A stretch of 64,000 bases of DNA from Pterois miles. Lineage: Eukaryota; Chordata; Actinopteri; Perciformes; Scorpaenidae. Positions 12,501-27,500 of the stretch are shown here, piece by piece (the stretch's first letter is position 1; the number at the start of each line of letters is the position of its first letter). Both the position numbers and the translations under genes were made by a program. Below the pieces are notes generated by a model. It saw only the letters and a program-made list of their open reading frames with translations, was not told where the DNA came from and made no database searches. The stretch lies in NCBI GenBank assembly GCA_947000775.1, contig CAMQGK010000171.1, positions 670,001-734,000 of the forward strand, read 5' to 3'.

Positions 12501-15500
12501 GCTGGGCTGCAGGGGCGTGTCACTGGGGATTGGGCCTATCGGTGTGGGCTGCAGGTAAAGCAACAAAATACAAACAGTGTCATAATGACAAAATCAATAG
12601 AAATGGTCTGCCAGTGCCAGAGTATCTTCAAATGCTTCATATCCCTACAATCTGTACAACCTAAGCCACGAGGTAATGTAAGTCAATAAAACAGAATAAT
12701 TGATAAAGAAAAATACAAAAATCTGACATGTTTTTTCATAAAATATTAATAATAAATAAAACACCATAAACACACAAAACATGTTGGTCCAAAAGATTTG
12801 TAAATGTAGAAACATGAACAAAATATTTCTTAACACACCAGAAGTTATTTGAACTGTGTACATTTTTTTGTTTTTAAGATCTGCTCATAAAAATTAGTGT
12901 AAAGGCGCTTTGATAGTTTCATTACATTCTGCACGTGAATGTGATAATGAAATTACAAACGTATGGCATAATGACACAAAAGACAGCAGCCTTATTATTC
13001 TGCTGCAAAAAGAATGAATGTTCTACCTATTATGGTTTTTATTCTAGATAAATTTGAACAAGATCATGCCAACAATGATCACCCGCAGCCATTAGAGGGC
13101 AAGACTTTGGTGCCATGGCGTGGTTCATCACGTTCTGTACTGCACATAATGTAATGAGGTCATCATGGGCGTACACAGTGACAACGTGAAAGACAGAGCC
13201 TTACCTTTCTTCTGAAAAAAAATGAATGAATACTCTAGATATTACAGTTCCTGTTTTACATAGATTTAAACAGAATCATGCAAACAACAATCTCCTGCAG
13301 CCATTACAGGGCAATACTCCACCATGGTGTGCTTCACCATGTTTTGTACTGCACATAATGTAATGAGGTCATCAGTCAACAGGTTATATACAGGCAAAGG
13401 GTTATAAAGAATAAAGAAAAAAACTATGGTGTTGAATTTAGCGAAATGTAAAAATATACTGTATTTGACACCCATAATGTGAGCAATTTTACATTACAAG
13501 ATTTGCAAAAATGATTACAGTGAGAGAAATAAAGCAACTGCAGCCGTGAGACTCGGCGACCCAATCAAAGGATTACAGATGGAAAGGAGGATAAGTGGAT
13601 TCGGTAAGAGGGCACTCACAAGTGATTTGCCGACCCAGTCATATTCATAGTCAAAGACGTAGCCGCTTCTGTCGAACAGATCGGTGAAGAGCTTCCTCAA
13701 GTAGTCATAATCAGGCTTCTCAAAGAAGTCCAGCCTCCTCACATAGCGCAGGTAGGTGGCCATCTCTTCTGTAGCAAAAGACAACATACCGTTAAATTCA
13801 AATAAAAGTAATAACGTGGTAAATAAAAGGAAACTGGTTGGTTCTACTGACCAGGGAAGCTTTCACAAAGCACTTCAATGGGTGTCGCTCGTTTGGTGTC
13901 TCCGATTTTCTGATACCTCTCCTTCAAAGTGTCCGCCTGGAAGGGAGATAGGAAAAATATATGTTACGCTCTGAAATGTGAGCAAATACTCAGCTGCAGG
14001 CAGTGTGAACAAACTGGCGTAATATTCAAATGTGTTGTATACTGGGCACTCAGTTGCAGACAGATGCAAAACCTCTGGTTAGTCAGTCTGAACTCTTGAT
14101 ATGTACAGCACTGAGGGCTCATGTTGGTGAAAATCAGCATCACGATGTTTAATTACGTAAACAACGATACTTGTTACTCTTGTCACTTACAACGATCCCA
14201 TTTGACAGAGGGCAAAAACTTAAGGAAAGCCTCCTTGGGGATACATGAATGGATCATTCTTGTCTGCTACAATATTATGGCACATGTGGACATCACTGTG
14301 TCCATCTATAGACATTAAAAGAATACTTTATACCAGTTGAATGCATCCAAAATGGTTGTACTTCACCCACTGGCCTGTGAATTTTCAACTATCACACGCA
14401 TCCGCCATCGTTAACAACCAGCTGGGATTCATCAGACCAGAAAAACACCCTCCACTTGTCAGCAGTCTCGTGATGATAACTCTTATCCTGCTGCGCTACA
14501 CAACAATGACCCTGAATTGTTTTACTCCTTCATTGTATCTTAATGCTAACTGTCATGTTGCGTTGGTGAGATCTTGTTTTGGCCCGAGCCGCCCGACTTC
14601 CCCCACATTCATACATCCCTCACATTCATCTACCACAAGCTTCCTCCCACATAGCAAATGTTCAGATGAGGTGTCATGTCTTCTAGTCTTTTCTATGTAC
14701 ACCTTTTGAAAACGAAAAAAAGCCCAGAAACTCTGCAGCTATAACCTGCCCTGCTGGCACCTGTCATCACACCTTTGTTTTAATGCTTTAAGCTCTTTCT
14801 CAGTCTCTCTTCAAATACAGAGCGCGGAGGTGGATTTTTTTGTTGTAACACATATGCAACTGCAAGGAAGAGCCAACAACTACAGAGGCAGTCTGTAATT
14901 CTAGTAACGGGCTGTATAGATCTGATTGCGAGCACTGCAGTGTCATGAAAACATAATGACAGAAACTTTACAAAAAGGAAGACAATATTTGCTATTGTTT
15001 AGGATGTCAGAGCAGATAATCAGAAAATTTCTCTTTACTGTGGATTTGTAATGAAACTGTGGGTTTGGGGTGATTGGGGGGGTAGTTGTTTGCTTTCCTG
15101 CCAGCAGCTGTTCTAACACACACAGTCACTATGAGCTCAAACGTAAGAAACTATATTTCCTGATCTTTCATCAACAAGCGAGTGAGACAAAAAATTACCA
15201 AAAATTCTGCAAATATATGGTTTGATGATTTTTGTTGGCAAGTGGTTGGGTATGAGTTGATAACACTAGCAATCCACCTTATGTAAGGTGATTAAACAAA
15301 CATAATCACTACTTAAAACACTATAAAAAGGATAAAATACCTACTTTGTTTTAGGCCCGGCAGACTGAGTGGGTTTTAGCAACCTGGGGTGGATTTTTTG
15401 TAATTGTTTAATGAGACTGAAGTGTTTTGCATGCTGCTTTTGCACTGCTGAGCATCTTGCGATTGGCCGCTCTGTGCACCTCACATTTTCACAGGAGCAA

Positions 15501-18500
15501 CGCAATTTTAATAAAATTCAACATAGAGCAGAAAAGCGGCCAACGTCATTCTCGTTTTTTCTCATTGTGGTGACTTTTCATGAATATTCGCAGCTTTATA
15601 TTTTACCAACTGTAGCAAAATCTGAACAGTAAACAGCAGGAGGCAAATTGGTGCAGTACTTGAGATTTTGGGTAAGTTGTTTTCATTAATTTAAACTGTA
15701 TTATTAATTATTTGGTTGGCGTATAGTTCATGTTTGTAACAAGGTCACATTAGCACTCATTTTGGTGGCTGCATGGCAACATATCAAATAAAAAGATACA
15801 ACAAACTGCAAAAAAAAAAAAAAAAAAAAAAAAAAGACGCTCCATCTGATTGGGCAACAAAAAGGCAGTGTGGTGCACCTCACATCTTCCACCTGCAAAA
15901 CTGTCTGCAAACTCCAGAGCATCACTTTGCTGTATGTTCCCTCCATCCTGTCAGTCATACCTGACTGCCTCATCATTGTGCATTATTCCACTAAAGGTGA
16001 TATATCAAGTTTGTATTAAGCAACAGCAAATAAACAATCACAGTAATCACATAATCACAGCGGTCTCAGTAGTTGAAATGCCACCAGTGTGAGAGGATGA
16101 TGCTGATAACACCAGGATCTCGGTCCCTAAGGTCATGTGGACGGTAGGTATGAAAGAGATACTGTACTGAGGAGTGCAGCAGGAAAAGGTGAATCCCTAT
16201 GCTAGGCATTAAGAGGATTACGGGAGTCTGGTGTAAATCAATATGTGCCAAATTTTGGATGATGACAAACAATATGCTACTGTACCTTTAGGCCCTGCCA
16301 GGGGAGGCTACCTCGGAGGAAGTACATGAACATGTGACCCAGCGCCTCCAAATCATCCCTTCTGCTTTGTTCTGAGACAAACCAAACAAGACAACAATTT
16401 AGTTACTTTTATGACCAGCTGGCAAGATTAACAGGCAACTTAGCAGTAGGCAACACAGCATAATGATCCAGGAGTTCAAATTAACCATGTACAGTTTAAA
16501 TGGCTATGATTATGTTATGGAGGGGAGGCAATCCTGTGCCATGGAGAACCAACAGTCTGCAGGTTTTCTCTTAGTGATTAGCACTCTGATGAGTTTAGGG
16601 GAAGAACTAATTAGTGAAATCACCTCCTGAGGTGATTGGTTAAAACATGCAGACTGTCTCCATGGCACATGATTGGCCACCACTGCTGCAGAGTAAAAAC
16701 AACACTGTGAATAAAGACGCTTCAGAATTCCAAAGAAATGAATCAGAAAAATTGTATTAAAGACAGATGAAATTAAAAAACACCTTACGATAATGTCCAA
16801 TGGTTAAGCAAATAACTGTGTGAGTAATTTGTTTATACCAACTATAAACAATACAGTTAGGACATCTCCATTAAACTGAATGTAAATGCCAGCAAAGCTT
16901 GTCTATGCAAATCTAAAGAGCTTATCAAACCACAGCCCTGCTCCAGAGACTCTCTTACCCTTTCCCAAGTGTGTGTTGATGCTCATGTAGCGAGCCGTCC
17001 CAGTCAGACTCTTGTGCTCCCGGTAGGGGATGTGTTTTTTGGTCTCGGGGTCTATGTACTCTTTGGCCAGACCAAAGTCAATGATGTGGATGGTGTGCTG
17101 CCTCTTGCTTCCTGGCCGCCCAACCAGGAAGTTTTCTGGCTTCACGTCTCTGTATATCAGACTCTTGGTGTGGACATACTCCATCCGTGTTATCTAGATG
17201 AACAATATACGGGTCAAGATTAGTTAATAGCAGTTTAAATCATTCAATTATCCTGACAGTTTTCAAACATGAAGAGAAAGCATTGTAAATAGTGAGTACA
17301 AAGTGGATAAAAAGTTCTTTTTTTAACTTAAGGATTCACTTAAGACAGATGCTTTTATAAAACATCATAGCATTATTAGATTATTGCTTTCAGCTAAACT
17401 CGAACATATTTTGATAATAACCTAATTTAAGTGTTTACGCTTTGCTTCTCAATGCCACTGAAGAAGCTTTTGTCTGTTTTTTTTTGCTGTCCTGTCTAGC
17501 CACATTTATTCAGGTTTTCTGAGTGAAAAGTTTGATGGCATATTTAGCTAACACTGGTAGCATGTTAGCAGTATGATATAGAGTGCATGCATAATAGTCA
17601 ATGTCTTTTAACAAAATATTTCACAAAACTGCTAAATGTGCTGTTGAAATTTGCACTTAGAAAAAAGTATACATAGAGCTATACATTCATCGATGAGTTT
17701 AATTCACTACTTCTGCAGTGTACATGTCTGTCCATAATCTGCTGCATAATATTTTTCAACATATTCAAGGCAAATTACAGACCACAAACGCATCGGAGAT
17801 GGTATGCAAGTCAACAACCGGCTGACTTGCATACCTAGGCAGAGCTATGTGGAAATGAGGCATTATTCAAAACTATGGTTGTGCGAACAATGCTATGCAC
17901 CTTAGTGCATGCGTGTAATGTAGACAAAGTTGCACTATATTTTCTGTAAAGCTTGAAATCACAAAAATCATAAAATGAGGAGCTGCACTCCTCCTCTAGG
18001 ACTTACCAGCTGTATGGCTATCATGAGGACGGTCTTGAGGGAGAAGGTGCGATCACAGAGGTCAAACAGGTCCTCTAGACTGGGCCCGAGGAGCTCCAGT
18101 ACCATGGCGTTGTATTTCCCGCAAGGACCAAAGTAGTACACCTGAGGGATTCCCTCTGTGGAGACACACATACACGCAAATAAAGTTGGTGGACTTTTGT
18201 GAAGTGTATTTAATGATCACAATACAATTGTTGCTACGTCTTACAGAATATTCTCTTTAATGGGCGCTTTTATTCTTCTTGCCTGACAAGCTGTTTTTGG
18301 TGTGGACAATAAATGTGGGAAAAAAAAGCACCAGGAACCACTCAACCATGTAGTCGCTCAGAGATAAGGGTGCAGAGGTTTATCCAACAGCAAATGCAAC
18401 TACGTTGTGTATATAACACTGCAATGTTTTACTGGGATATTGATGTGGCAACATGAATAAGCTACCGAGGTCATCAGAACGTTATGACAAAAATGTGTTT

Positions 18501-21500
18501 TCCAAGCTCCCGTTTCTTCTGCGCCATCTCTGCATCAAATGAGGTCAAACAAATACAAAAAATGTTTTACTGGCATTACCATGTAGAGGATTCAAAACTT
18601 CACATTTTCAAAATATTGCCTCATAGTACAGGTGCAAGGTGCTTCATGTGCTGAACTTCGTCATCACCCTGGTTTGTTGATAAGAAAGTGTGGGAGGAGC
18701 CTCTTCACTGAGCAGCAATGACAAACTACAAGTCAGTCGGCTTCCCTCAACGTGTTTGTCAGAAACAGGTGGCTTACAGTTTTTCCTTCGAAGTAGGATT
18801 ACAAAAGGAAAGGCGTCTAAAAAAAACACCAGTGACGGTGAGCAGCACTGTTAACAACTGTAAACAGTCTTTGCTACTAGAAACCACCACACCCATTTTC
18901 TGAAGAATGTGGATGGATCACGATGGCAGTAGGTACCATCTTTACGTATATCAGTGTCCTGACAGTGGGAAAACACCACAGCATATCCTTCTGACTTAAC
19001 AGTAAGGCACACACAAAGACGGTATCTCTAATTGTGCAAAACAATCGTACTTACATCTGAAAATCAGCAAGGCAAATTAGGATTTCTTAATAATATGGTG
19101 CCATAACGAACAGTCTCAAAGTGGCCTAAAGCTGCTGCTTCCTAATGTCTGCCTGCTACAGCTTTGTCACAACAAAGTGAACTGCTGAAGCCCGTGAGGA
19201 ACCAGCATTGAATTTCACAAACACTGTACAATAACATGCCACAGCTCACTGGGGAAAATTTTTTTTAAAAAAAGATAACTAATGCTACATAGACACAAAA
19301 ACCAGAGTCACTTATCTGGCATTTTTAATCAGCCCTCTTGCATTGAAATTTTAGAAGCATTTTATGACTCTCATGGACATTTTTGTCTGAGAATCTTCTA
19401 ATCGACTCTCAGAAAAGTTGCAGCAAAAGCTCGACTGGAGACAAGACTTGACAACAGTCAAGATCAAAGTAAGCGCACTACAAATATTGACCGCCATCTT
19501 TTCTTGTAAAATGTCCGGAGTAATTGGTAACACTGTTGTTGTCACAAGTTTATTAATCAGTGGGAAAAATTTCTCATCGTCACATCCCTACTACTAAGTA
19601 GGTTCTGTTACCAGGAAGCCATTCTGGGACCACTGATCCATGCTGTGGTACCAAACGCCTAGTATCTATCTACATGTCGGCCACCTCCCTGAAAGCTCAC
19701 TATTCATGAGACACCACATCAGTGCTGCTCCAACAGCAGGCATAGCAGCACTGAGACAGTGACACAGACAGATTAAGAGAGTCAATGAGATTAAGATACA
19801 GATTTTAAAAAATGGGGAAAAGAATGAGAGAATGGGTAAGCACATTTGTAAGAAAAATGAATAAACGTGTGATAGAGATAAATGAGAGTCGAGAATGGGA
19901 AGTATTCAGTTTGGATTGCGTGACAGCTGCTACAGGGGACGCAGAGTTTACAGTTGGACTGATTTACCCCTCAACATCAGTCCAACAGATGCAAATGGGC
20001 ACACTTACTCATGTACGCAAAAACGTAAGCGCACACAAATACACACACCTGTCTGCCGTTTCTAGGATTTTCCTGGTAATGAAGCTGATGACAGATGAGG
20101 CAGTGACAAGAGATCACTGGGAGCGCTGACTCATCAAAGCTTGGCCCAAATCTAGAGGGCATTCAAAGCACAGTCATCACAACAGGAAAAGCGCACAGAC
20201 TATTATCATCTTCAGCGAGCAAAGACTGGTGTTTTACAGCAGCTGTAAGCACCAATCTTGAAATGGCTGGTGGAAAAAGCCTGAACCATTTTTTGGTGTG
20301 ATTCCTGTCTAAACTATAATACACACAGTGATATAACTTGCCGACTATAGCTGTGTAAAAAGTGATGGCTGACACAAACTTAGCCATAACAACAACAAAG
20401 ATGAATTACTGAATGACTGCCAGCCATCATCTGGATCACAGGACACAATTTCGTTCTCCGAAAGCTAAAGGTCAAACAAACCATTTCAGCAGTTGGCTTT
20501 TCTCAATGATGGCCAATAAACAAACTGAATCAGTTCAGTGACGATAAACGTGTAATTCTATGATATATAGTCATATCAAAAAACTAGGGCTGTCAAAGTT
20601 AACACAATAACTCCTTAATACAAATTCATTCATTAACACAATCAATCTTTCTGAGGTTGTAGTGGGCTCAATTTTAAAGCTGAAGTGAAGATACTGCATT
20701 ATATTAAACTACAAAACTTAAGGACTCCATCGGTACCAACCATGTCATACTAGCTTGTAGGGAAGGAGGCTAAATAATGTGCCAAACTGCTAAATTATTG
20801 TGAGGAATGACTGGCATGGTCATTTTCAAAGGGGTCCCTTGACTTGTCCCTTTACAGATATGCCCACTTAATGATAATCCCAAGCAGTTTTGGTCTTGAG
20901 TTGTGTTATAATTTGATTTTTTTATGCTAAATGCAGTACCTGTGGGGGTTTCTGAACAATATTTGCAATTGTTTTATCTTGTAAATTGATTTCCAATAAA
21001 AAATACAGTATATACATATATTTGCATAAAGCACAGATATTTGTCCACTCCTGTGTTGATAAGATTATTAAATACTTAATCTCCCTTTAAGGTACATTTT
21101 GAACAGATAAAATGTGTTTGTGATTACATATTTTAAATCAACATAAAACTCATCCAAGTGTGTTCACTCATTCATTCATTGCAAGCCAACATCAGCGGTG
21201 CTCTGACCCTTGCTGTCTTGAAAATTTGAGACAATCCGACCTATTGTATCTGCAGGCAGGTCTTCTCAGGCGACACCGTAAGAGGGGAGGCTGCATCATG
21301 GCAGCTCAACACAGTGTTACCCTACAATGAAATGTCAGAGTTAACGGCCAAAGAGGAGAGAGGCTGGAGAAGAGAGGAGAGGGCAGGGAATGCGTATTAA
21401 AGATTTAGATTATGGAGTCGAGTGCACTGAGAGAAGAAGAGAAGAAGTGACTTCCATTAGGCCCAGTGCTATGGAGATGTTCTCACTAGGCTGAAATGTG

Positions 21501-24500
21501 ATCAGCGCTTAGGCTTGTACAGACTGGGCTTGGAGCTACAAATGCAACTTAGCTCAAGCATAACAATACTGCAAAACGCCATAGGGCTGAATAACTACTG
21601 GGGGGGGGGGGTTAAACAGTAATGCTTGTTTTTATTAAGTTAATCATTAAATCTACCAGATATTTGCAGCTGAATAAGATATCAGTCAAGCAATGAATGG
21701 CTGATTTTAAACCAGGGCAGGTTTTCTCTCAGTCGACACAGCACTCTCTTCAGCAAAACCTGTTACACGTAGGCTAAATCAAGTTATTTATCAGGTGGAC
21801 AAGACTGTCTTTAACATACATCATGAGCAAGCTGTCATTCTTCATGAAGCAGTGTGATGGTTTTGGCATAATTATGGCATAATTAAATTTGCTTTATTAC
21901 ATTGCATCCTCCTTTCAATTTTGACTACTACACAGACAGATAACATTTCCTTTGCAGTTGATGTTCAATATCAATACGTCTAGAAAACTACAATAAAAAT
22001 GATTCTGCAAAAGTTATGAAACACCAATGGTCCTTAGAGCACACCAAGCATCTCAGAAGATGATTAGCTGATAATACTGAAATTATTCATCACTGAGCAC
22101 TTCTTGACATAGTCAAACAACCATAAAAAACATATTGTTGATGCAATGAAATAGGGGTGTTGTTATATACCAGTATTAATAACTGTGATGTTTAAAAATG
22201 GAATATTGATATAATGGCATGTCATCACATTATGAGTGTAGCTATGATCAGCATCTGTAGTTTAAAGAGAGCCAGCAGACAGGAAGTATCATTAGTTGTG
22301 TGATTATTTGTGTTTTAGAAGATTACTACTGTGAAACAATCAGAAACTGCTTCGCTGCTTTGTTTCCACTGATGGCGCACTCTCTCTCTCTTTCGTCACT
22401 CTATAGCTCGCTCCCCCATCTCTGCTCTCTCTCTCTCGCTCCCTCCTTCGCTTGCTCGCTAGTTGAGGAGGAGGGGGAAAACAGTGAATTATTTTAGCTA
22501 GCTATATATAATCTATATAATCTATAATCGTGTAGTGAAAATTTTATATTTTGCAGCCCTACTGTGAAACAATAAGAACGGCACAGTAAAATTATCAAAT
22601 TCAAAAATTATATAATTTTGCATTTATGAAACATGAAAATTAACAGCATGCTATTTTTGTAAATCTTGGCAAAAATATTTAATTAATAAAACTGAATAGG
22701 GTTGTGCCAATTCATCTACTACATCTATGTATCAATTTATATTCCTACAATCCAACTACATTGATAGGTACTTGGTAATCTGTCCTTCACAGGTGACATA
22801 CAGTATATCAATCTAAAATTGATTTGCAATGTAAATAATCTATTGTATCGATACTAAGACTTTGCACCTTGTATTCAATCCCAACAAACATTATATGGGT
22901 GTATTTATAGCACTTTTAATAGTACAGAAGTGTTACACTTTACTCCAGTTTACTCTCCTTGTGTATGACATCATCAATGTGCAGCAGCGCATATGTTTTT
23001 GCTCTGGATGAGTCAAATATCCTTGAATCATATTGAAACCATGGACATTGATAGGTATTGTATCGTTGTAAAAACATCTCATTACACCCCTACTATTAAA
23101 ACGTCATAATTTATGTTCTTGATATTTCTCCTGTTACATGATGCTATGGTACATCTACTGTATCTCTATGGTGCAGCTTCTGATGTTAAAATACTCTAGA
23201 AATCTAACCTAGGATAATCCTATGACAGCAGCCAACAAATACTGATTTGTATCTGTAAAATTATTCACATGGCATGCATAACAATCCATGATTTGCATGA
23301 AATAATATCATCAACACAGACCTGTGTGACTGACACGCCATATCGTGCCCTCAAAAGCCTTGATGGGGCTCATGAATATTCACAGGCATGCTGATAATCA
23401 TCACTGAATACCCTATATGCGACACCAATTACAATAACATCCATGCAATCACATATACATGACTGCATGAGCCTTGGCCTGTGAAATACACTTAAATGAC
23501 TGTTGGTCCATAAAAACAGTACAACATCTGTGCAGCCATTCCTGCAGACTTGCTTTATTATCGCCAGCACATTTTATTTTTGCTGCTATTACTACCAAGG
23601 AACAACTGAAATGACAGGTCTATTGTCAACTTTCACAAAAATCTGAGAACTGGGAGGCAGGACTCCCAGCTGCTGGGATCTGTTCAGGACAGGAGGAATT
23701 AACAGTGTGCAGATAAGCTCCTCCTGGGCGTTAAGCGCTCAGTCGTCCACGCTGTGACATATTTGAGGCTCTTGGGTTGTGCAGGGCTAACAGGGTCACA
23801 TGTCCCCATTTAGCAAAGTTGACAACATAAGTAGATTTAATCTATCGCCTTGACTCCTCCCATGCTAGACAGTCAAGTGAGCCTTTCTGTCATATCATCA
23901 TGGAGTAGCCAGTCATCAGCAGCACCCCCCCGACCTCGTCATAGGTCAGTGTGAAACCACCAGTTATGTAGGAAGATGATGATACAAGCAGTGCAAAAAA
24001 CATTTACCTCTATGGATTCACTGTTTAAGAGACAATGTATACTGTATATTCCTGTAAAAACTATCATAGGAGAGTATTTTCTTTATACATTATGATCCAA
24101 ATCTAAGCTCTGTTCCTGTCATTCAGAGTATTTACATTCTTGTTTTACTATGTGCTATGCAGTGCACATCTGTATAGGTGTGCAGCGGAAATCATAATGA
24201 AAACCACATAAATTGCAGTGTAACAGTGTTCATTGTGCTTTAGGAGACACTTACATGGCATCACATCAGCTTGTTCTCTTATCTCTATCTCTATATCCTG
24301 TGCATATCACTTGTCTCTAGTTGTGTGTGAGGGATAGAGGTCGACCAATATGTTTTGTGTCTGCACTGCAGTACACTTATATATTTTGATAAAAATAATG
24401 TATTAACTAAACACTGTAAAACTAAACTTTGTCAAACTTTTGGATGAAAAAATATAGTTTTAGTGCACTTAGCACCATTTATCACAGACGTGGAGGAGTT

Positions 24501-27500
24501 ACTTTTTTTTTTTTCAAATTCAGGGTTTAATTCCCTCCTCTCTGTATTTTTGTGTGTACAGTTTAGACTGATACATGATGAGCTAGCCAGCTAGATGTTC
24601 CCCTTCTCCTTACTCCTTCATTTGTTAACACAAGGCTTTTATTCTGAAATATGTGTAGGGCAGTGTTGTATTACATGCAGTAATTTGCAGGCTCCATGAA
24701 TGAATATGGTATGGGATTTTAACTGTGCATTATTACTATTATTTACAAATGAGCACACACATTTCTTGACCTTTCTCTGTCTAAAATAAATATAAATTAC
24801 ATTTGTAATGACAGGAAATGATCATTATGAGGGTCAAACCGCTCGTCAAGTGGCCAGTCTGGCCAGATTTTATTGCAGTGGTTTACTTATGACAGAATAT
24901 TTTACATCCAGCCAACAGTGGTTTCGTGCATACGCTTTCATTTGCAGTCTGGACGCAGAGGGATGAACATCTGCTGATAGGAAGGACTGCTGCATGACTA
25001 GGCCCTGGGCCAGACTGGCCGCTTGACTAGCGTGTGGCTGCCAACCGTGAGGGCTTTGGGGCGGGGGAGGGTTCCACGGCAGCTCCCGCTGCTCGTTGAG
25101 AAGGGTAAGAACGATACATGCTTTCACGTCAATCTCCTGAAGTCTCCAATAACACCAGAAAAAAGTCACTACATTTGTTGCTAGTCGCTTTTTTGAAAAA
25201 GAGTCTAGAGGGGTCTGAAAACTTGCTAAATATAGCGACAAAGTCACTAACCTGGCAACACTACTGAGGTCTGACGGTAGAAAGGCAGTTTGATTGGCAC
25301 AAGGGGGGCAGAGTCCCACATGTTCTACAGCAACAACAACACTGGACTGCCCGCAGATGATCCTGCTTGAAAATCGGCTTAATATGCTCAGACATTGGCC
25401 GATGCCGATCATGAAAAAAATGGCAGTAGCTCAGTCTGTAGGGAGTTGGCTTGGGAACCGGAGGGTCACCGGTTCAAGTCCCGCCATGGACCAAGAACTG
25501 AGTGTGAACTGGTAGCTGGAGAGGTGCCAGTTTACCTCTTGGGCACTGCCGAGGTGCCCCTGAGCAAGGCACCAAACCCCCAACTGCTCGGGGCGCTTGT
25601 CAGGAGCAGCCCCATCACTCTGACATCTCTCCATTGTTGCATGTTTGTGCATGTGTGTTCGGGTCTGCATGTACCTTGTATAAGTTAACAACAGAGTGAA
25701 AAAATTGAATTCCCCCTCGTGGGACTAATAAAGGACTATCTTCTTCTTCTTCTTCTTCTTCTTCTTAATCGGCCCTCCAGTAAGGGATAGGAATATTTTT
25801 ACAAGTTGCACAACCCCAGACTTCAATTAATAAGAGTAAGGCTGAAGGTCAGTAGTGGTCTCGACGGAAAAAGGGGATGGTCAGGATGTGTTTAATGCAT
25901 CAGAGGAAACAACCAAAGGGAGAGACAGACAACAAGTCTGGACAAGAGGAATCCTCTGTTATCATCAGACAAAATGACACAGCAGATAACAATTACAATA
26001 CTGCTGAGATTGTGTAAGATTTGCTCTCAGATAAAAATGATAGATTAAAACATGAACAGCCACAAAGACAAAAAAAAAAAAATATATATATATATATAGA
26101 CCACACCCTATTTGCAATGCACGTTAGAGAGTTTCCCTGCAATCTGCAGGCAGCACACAGTCAACCGGGGAGGCAGAGGACACTGTGGTTAGGGAAGCTA
26201 TCCAAGTAGACACACCATAATGGCCTGCCTACTTGTAGAGGGCCGTCTATAAATAGTCAAGGACTGCCCTAATGCCCCACCTCCTTATCAACAGTGGAGG
26301 GCTTTTGCTCTGGCACAAGGAGCCAGGAAGCTGGCACGTGTCACTAAATTAGACCACGACACACACTTGTCAGATGGGGCGGATCACTGCAACGAGAGGA
26401 ACGGGCCACATGCAACAGTCTTACAGTGACAAACCCAGCATGCCCACATAAATATACACTATAACACATGACTTTTCAAATCTATTTGTGATACAGTGAT
26501 CACTAACTAGATCACCACTGTCTCACAGACTATGATTTTTTTTAGATACTGTACAGATATTCACGTAGATTCTTGTTGGCATATGATGTTTTCATGTTAA
26601 TACAGGCGATACTACCAACAATATTCAAAGTGTATTTGATTTGAAAGTGTAGTTCTGCTGAATTCTCTGGCCCCTCTTAATCATAACGAAATAGGAGACT
26701 CTGTGGTCTACTATGTGTGTTGACCCCGTCCCTCTGACTGTGTTAGCAGTGCCACGCCAAGTATATAAAGCAGAAAACTGGCTAACCATAAAAAGTTATC
26801 CTACTTTAGGCTCAACTGTGTTATAAAATATGAATTGGGACTTGGTGCTTATCCTGCATTTCACCAGCTATACAGGACTTGGTCTGGGAGAAAAGACAAG
26901 GGCAGAACTGATGGGACATGAAGGTGTGGGTGGCTGCAGAGTGGGAGACTGCACAGACCTCTTGTCTACTTTTTACTCTTGTGAGTTTGAATAATTATTA
27001 GAGACATGTTTGCATATGGTGTCTGGATTAACCCCAAGAGACCCGCGGGGCTGGGGGCGACCCCGATCAACTTAACTGTCTTTCAGAGGCTCTAGCAGGT
27101 TCAGTTTTAGGGCTCACATGCTGTTTGGGGCAAAAATCATGCAGTTTTTTTCATGCAGTATAAATGTGTTATTTTCTCCTATTCTAAAAATGATGTATTT
27201 GAATATTTCTGCATACTGGGATCTCTGAATAGTCTTGCAATTACATAAATTGGGTGTCAATGTAAAGCTGAAACTCTAGTAGATCCGATGAACCCAACTG
27301 TATTCATGTATGATTATGATAGTGTCCATAGTAGCTATTTCATTGTAGTGACCATTTTTATTAAACTTGACCTCACTGTATGAAATGATCTGTGGTGACC
27401 TCTAGGATAATCACAACCTCAAGAAACTTTACAGCCACAAAGTAGAGACCAAGAGCATTCAGAGGATGGATGGCTTTCCTAGCTAGATTGAGAGTAAGGG

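Noticed and set aside
24870..25412. 180-codon open frame on the minus strand, the longest in the window
   Set aside because: It lies inside a composite repeat next to a SINE, has no recognisable domain or splice context, and its wording (for example AGTCGCT, GGCAACACTACTG on the plus strand) is repeat-like.
25422..25495. tRNA-like sequence with A and B boxes
   Set aside because: The head is followed by a SINE body and CTT tail, and the same head appears at 53370 and 62567. It is a SINE, not a tRNA gene.
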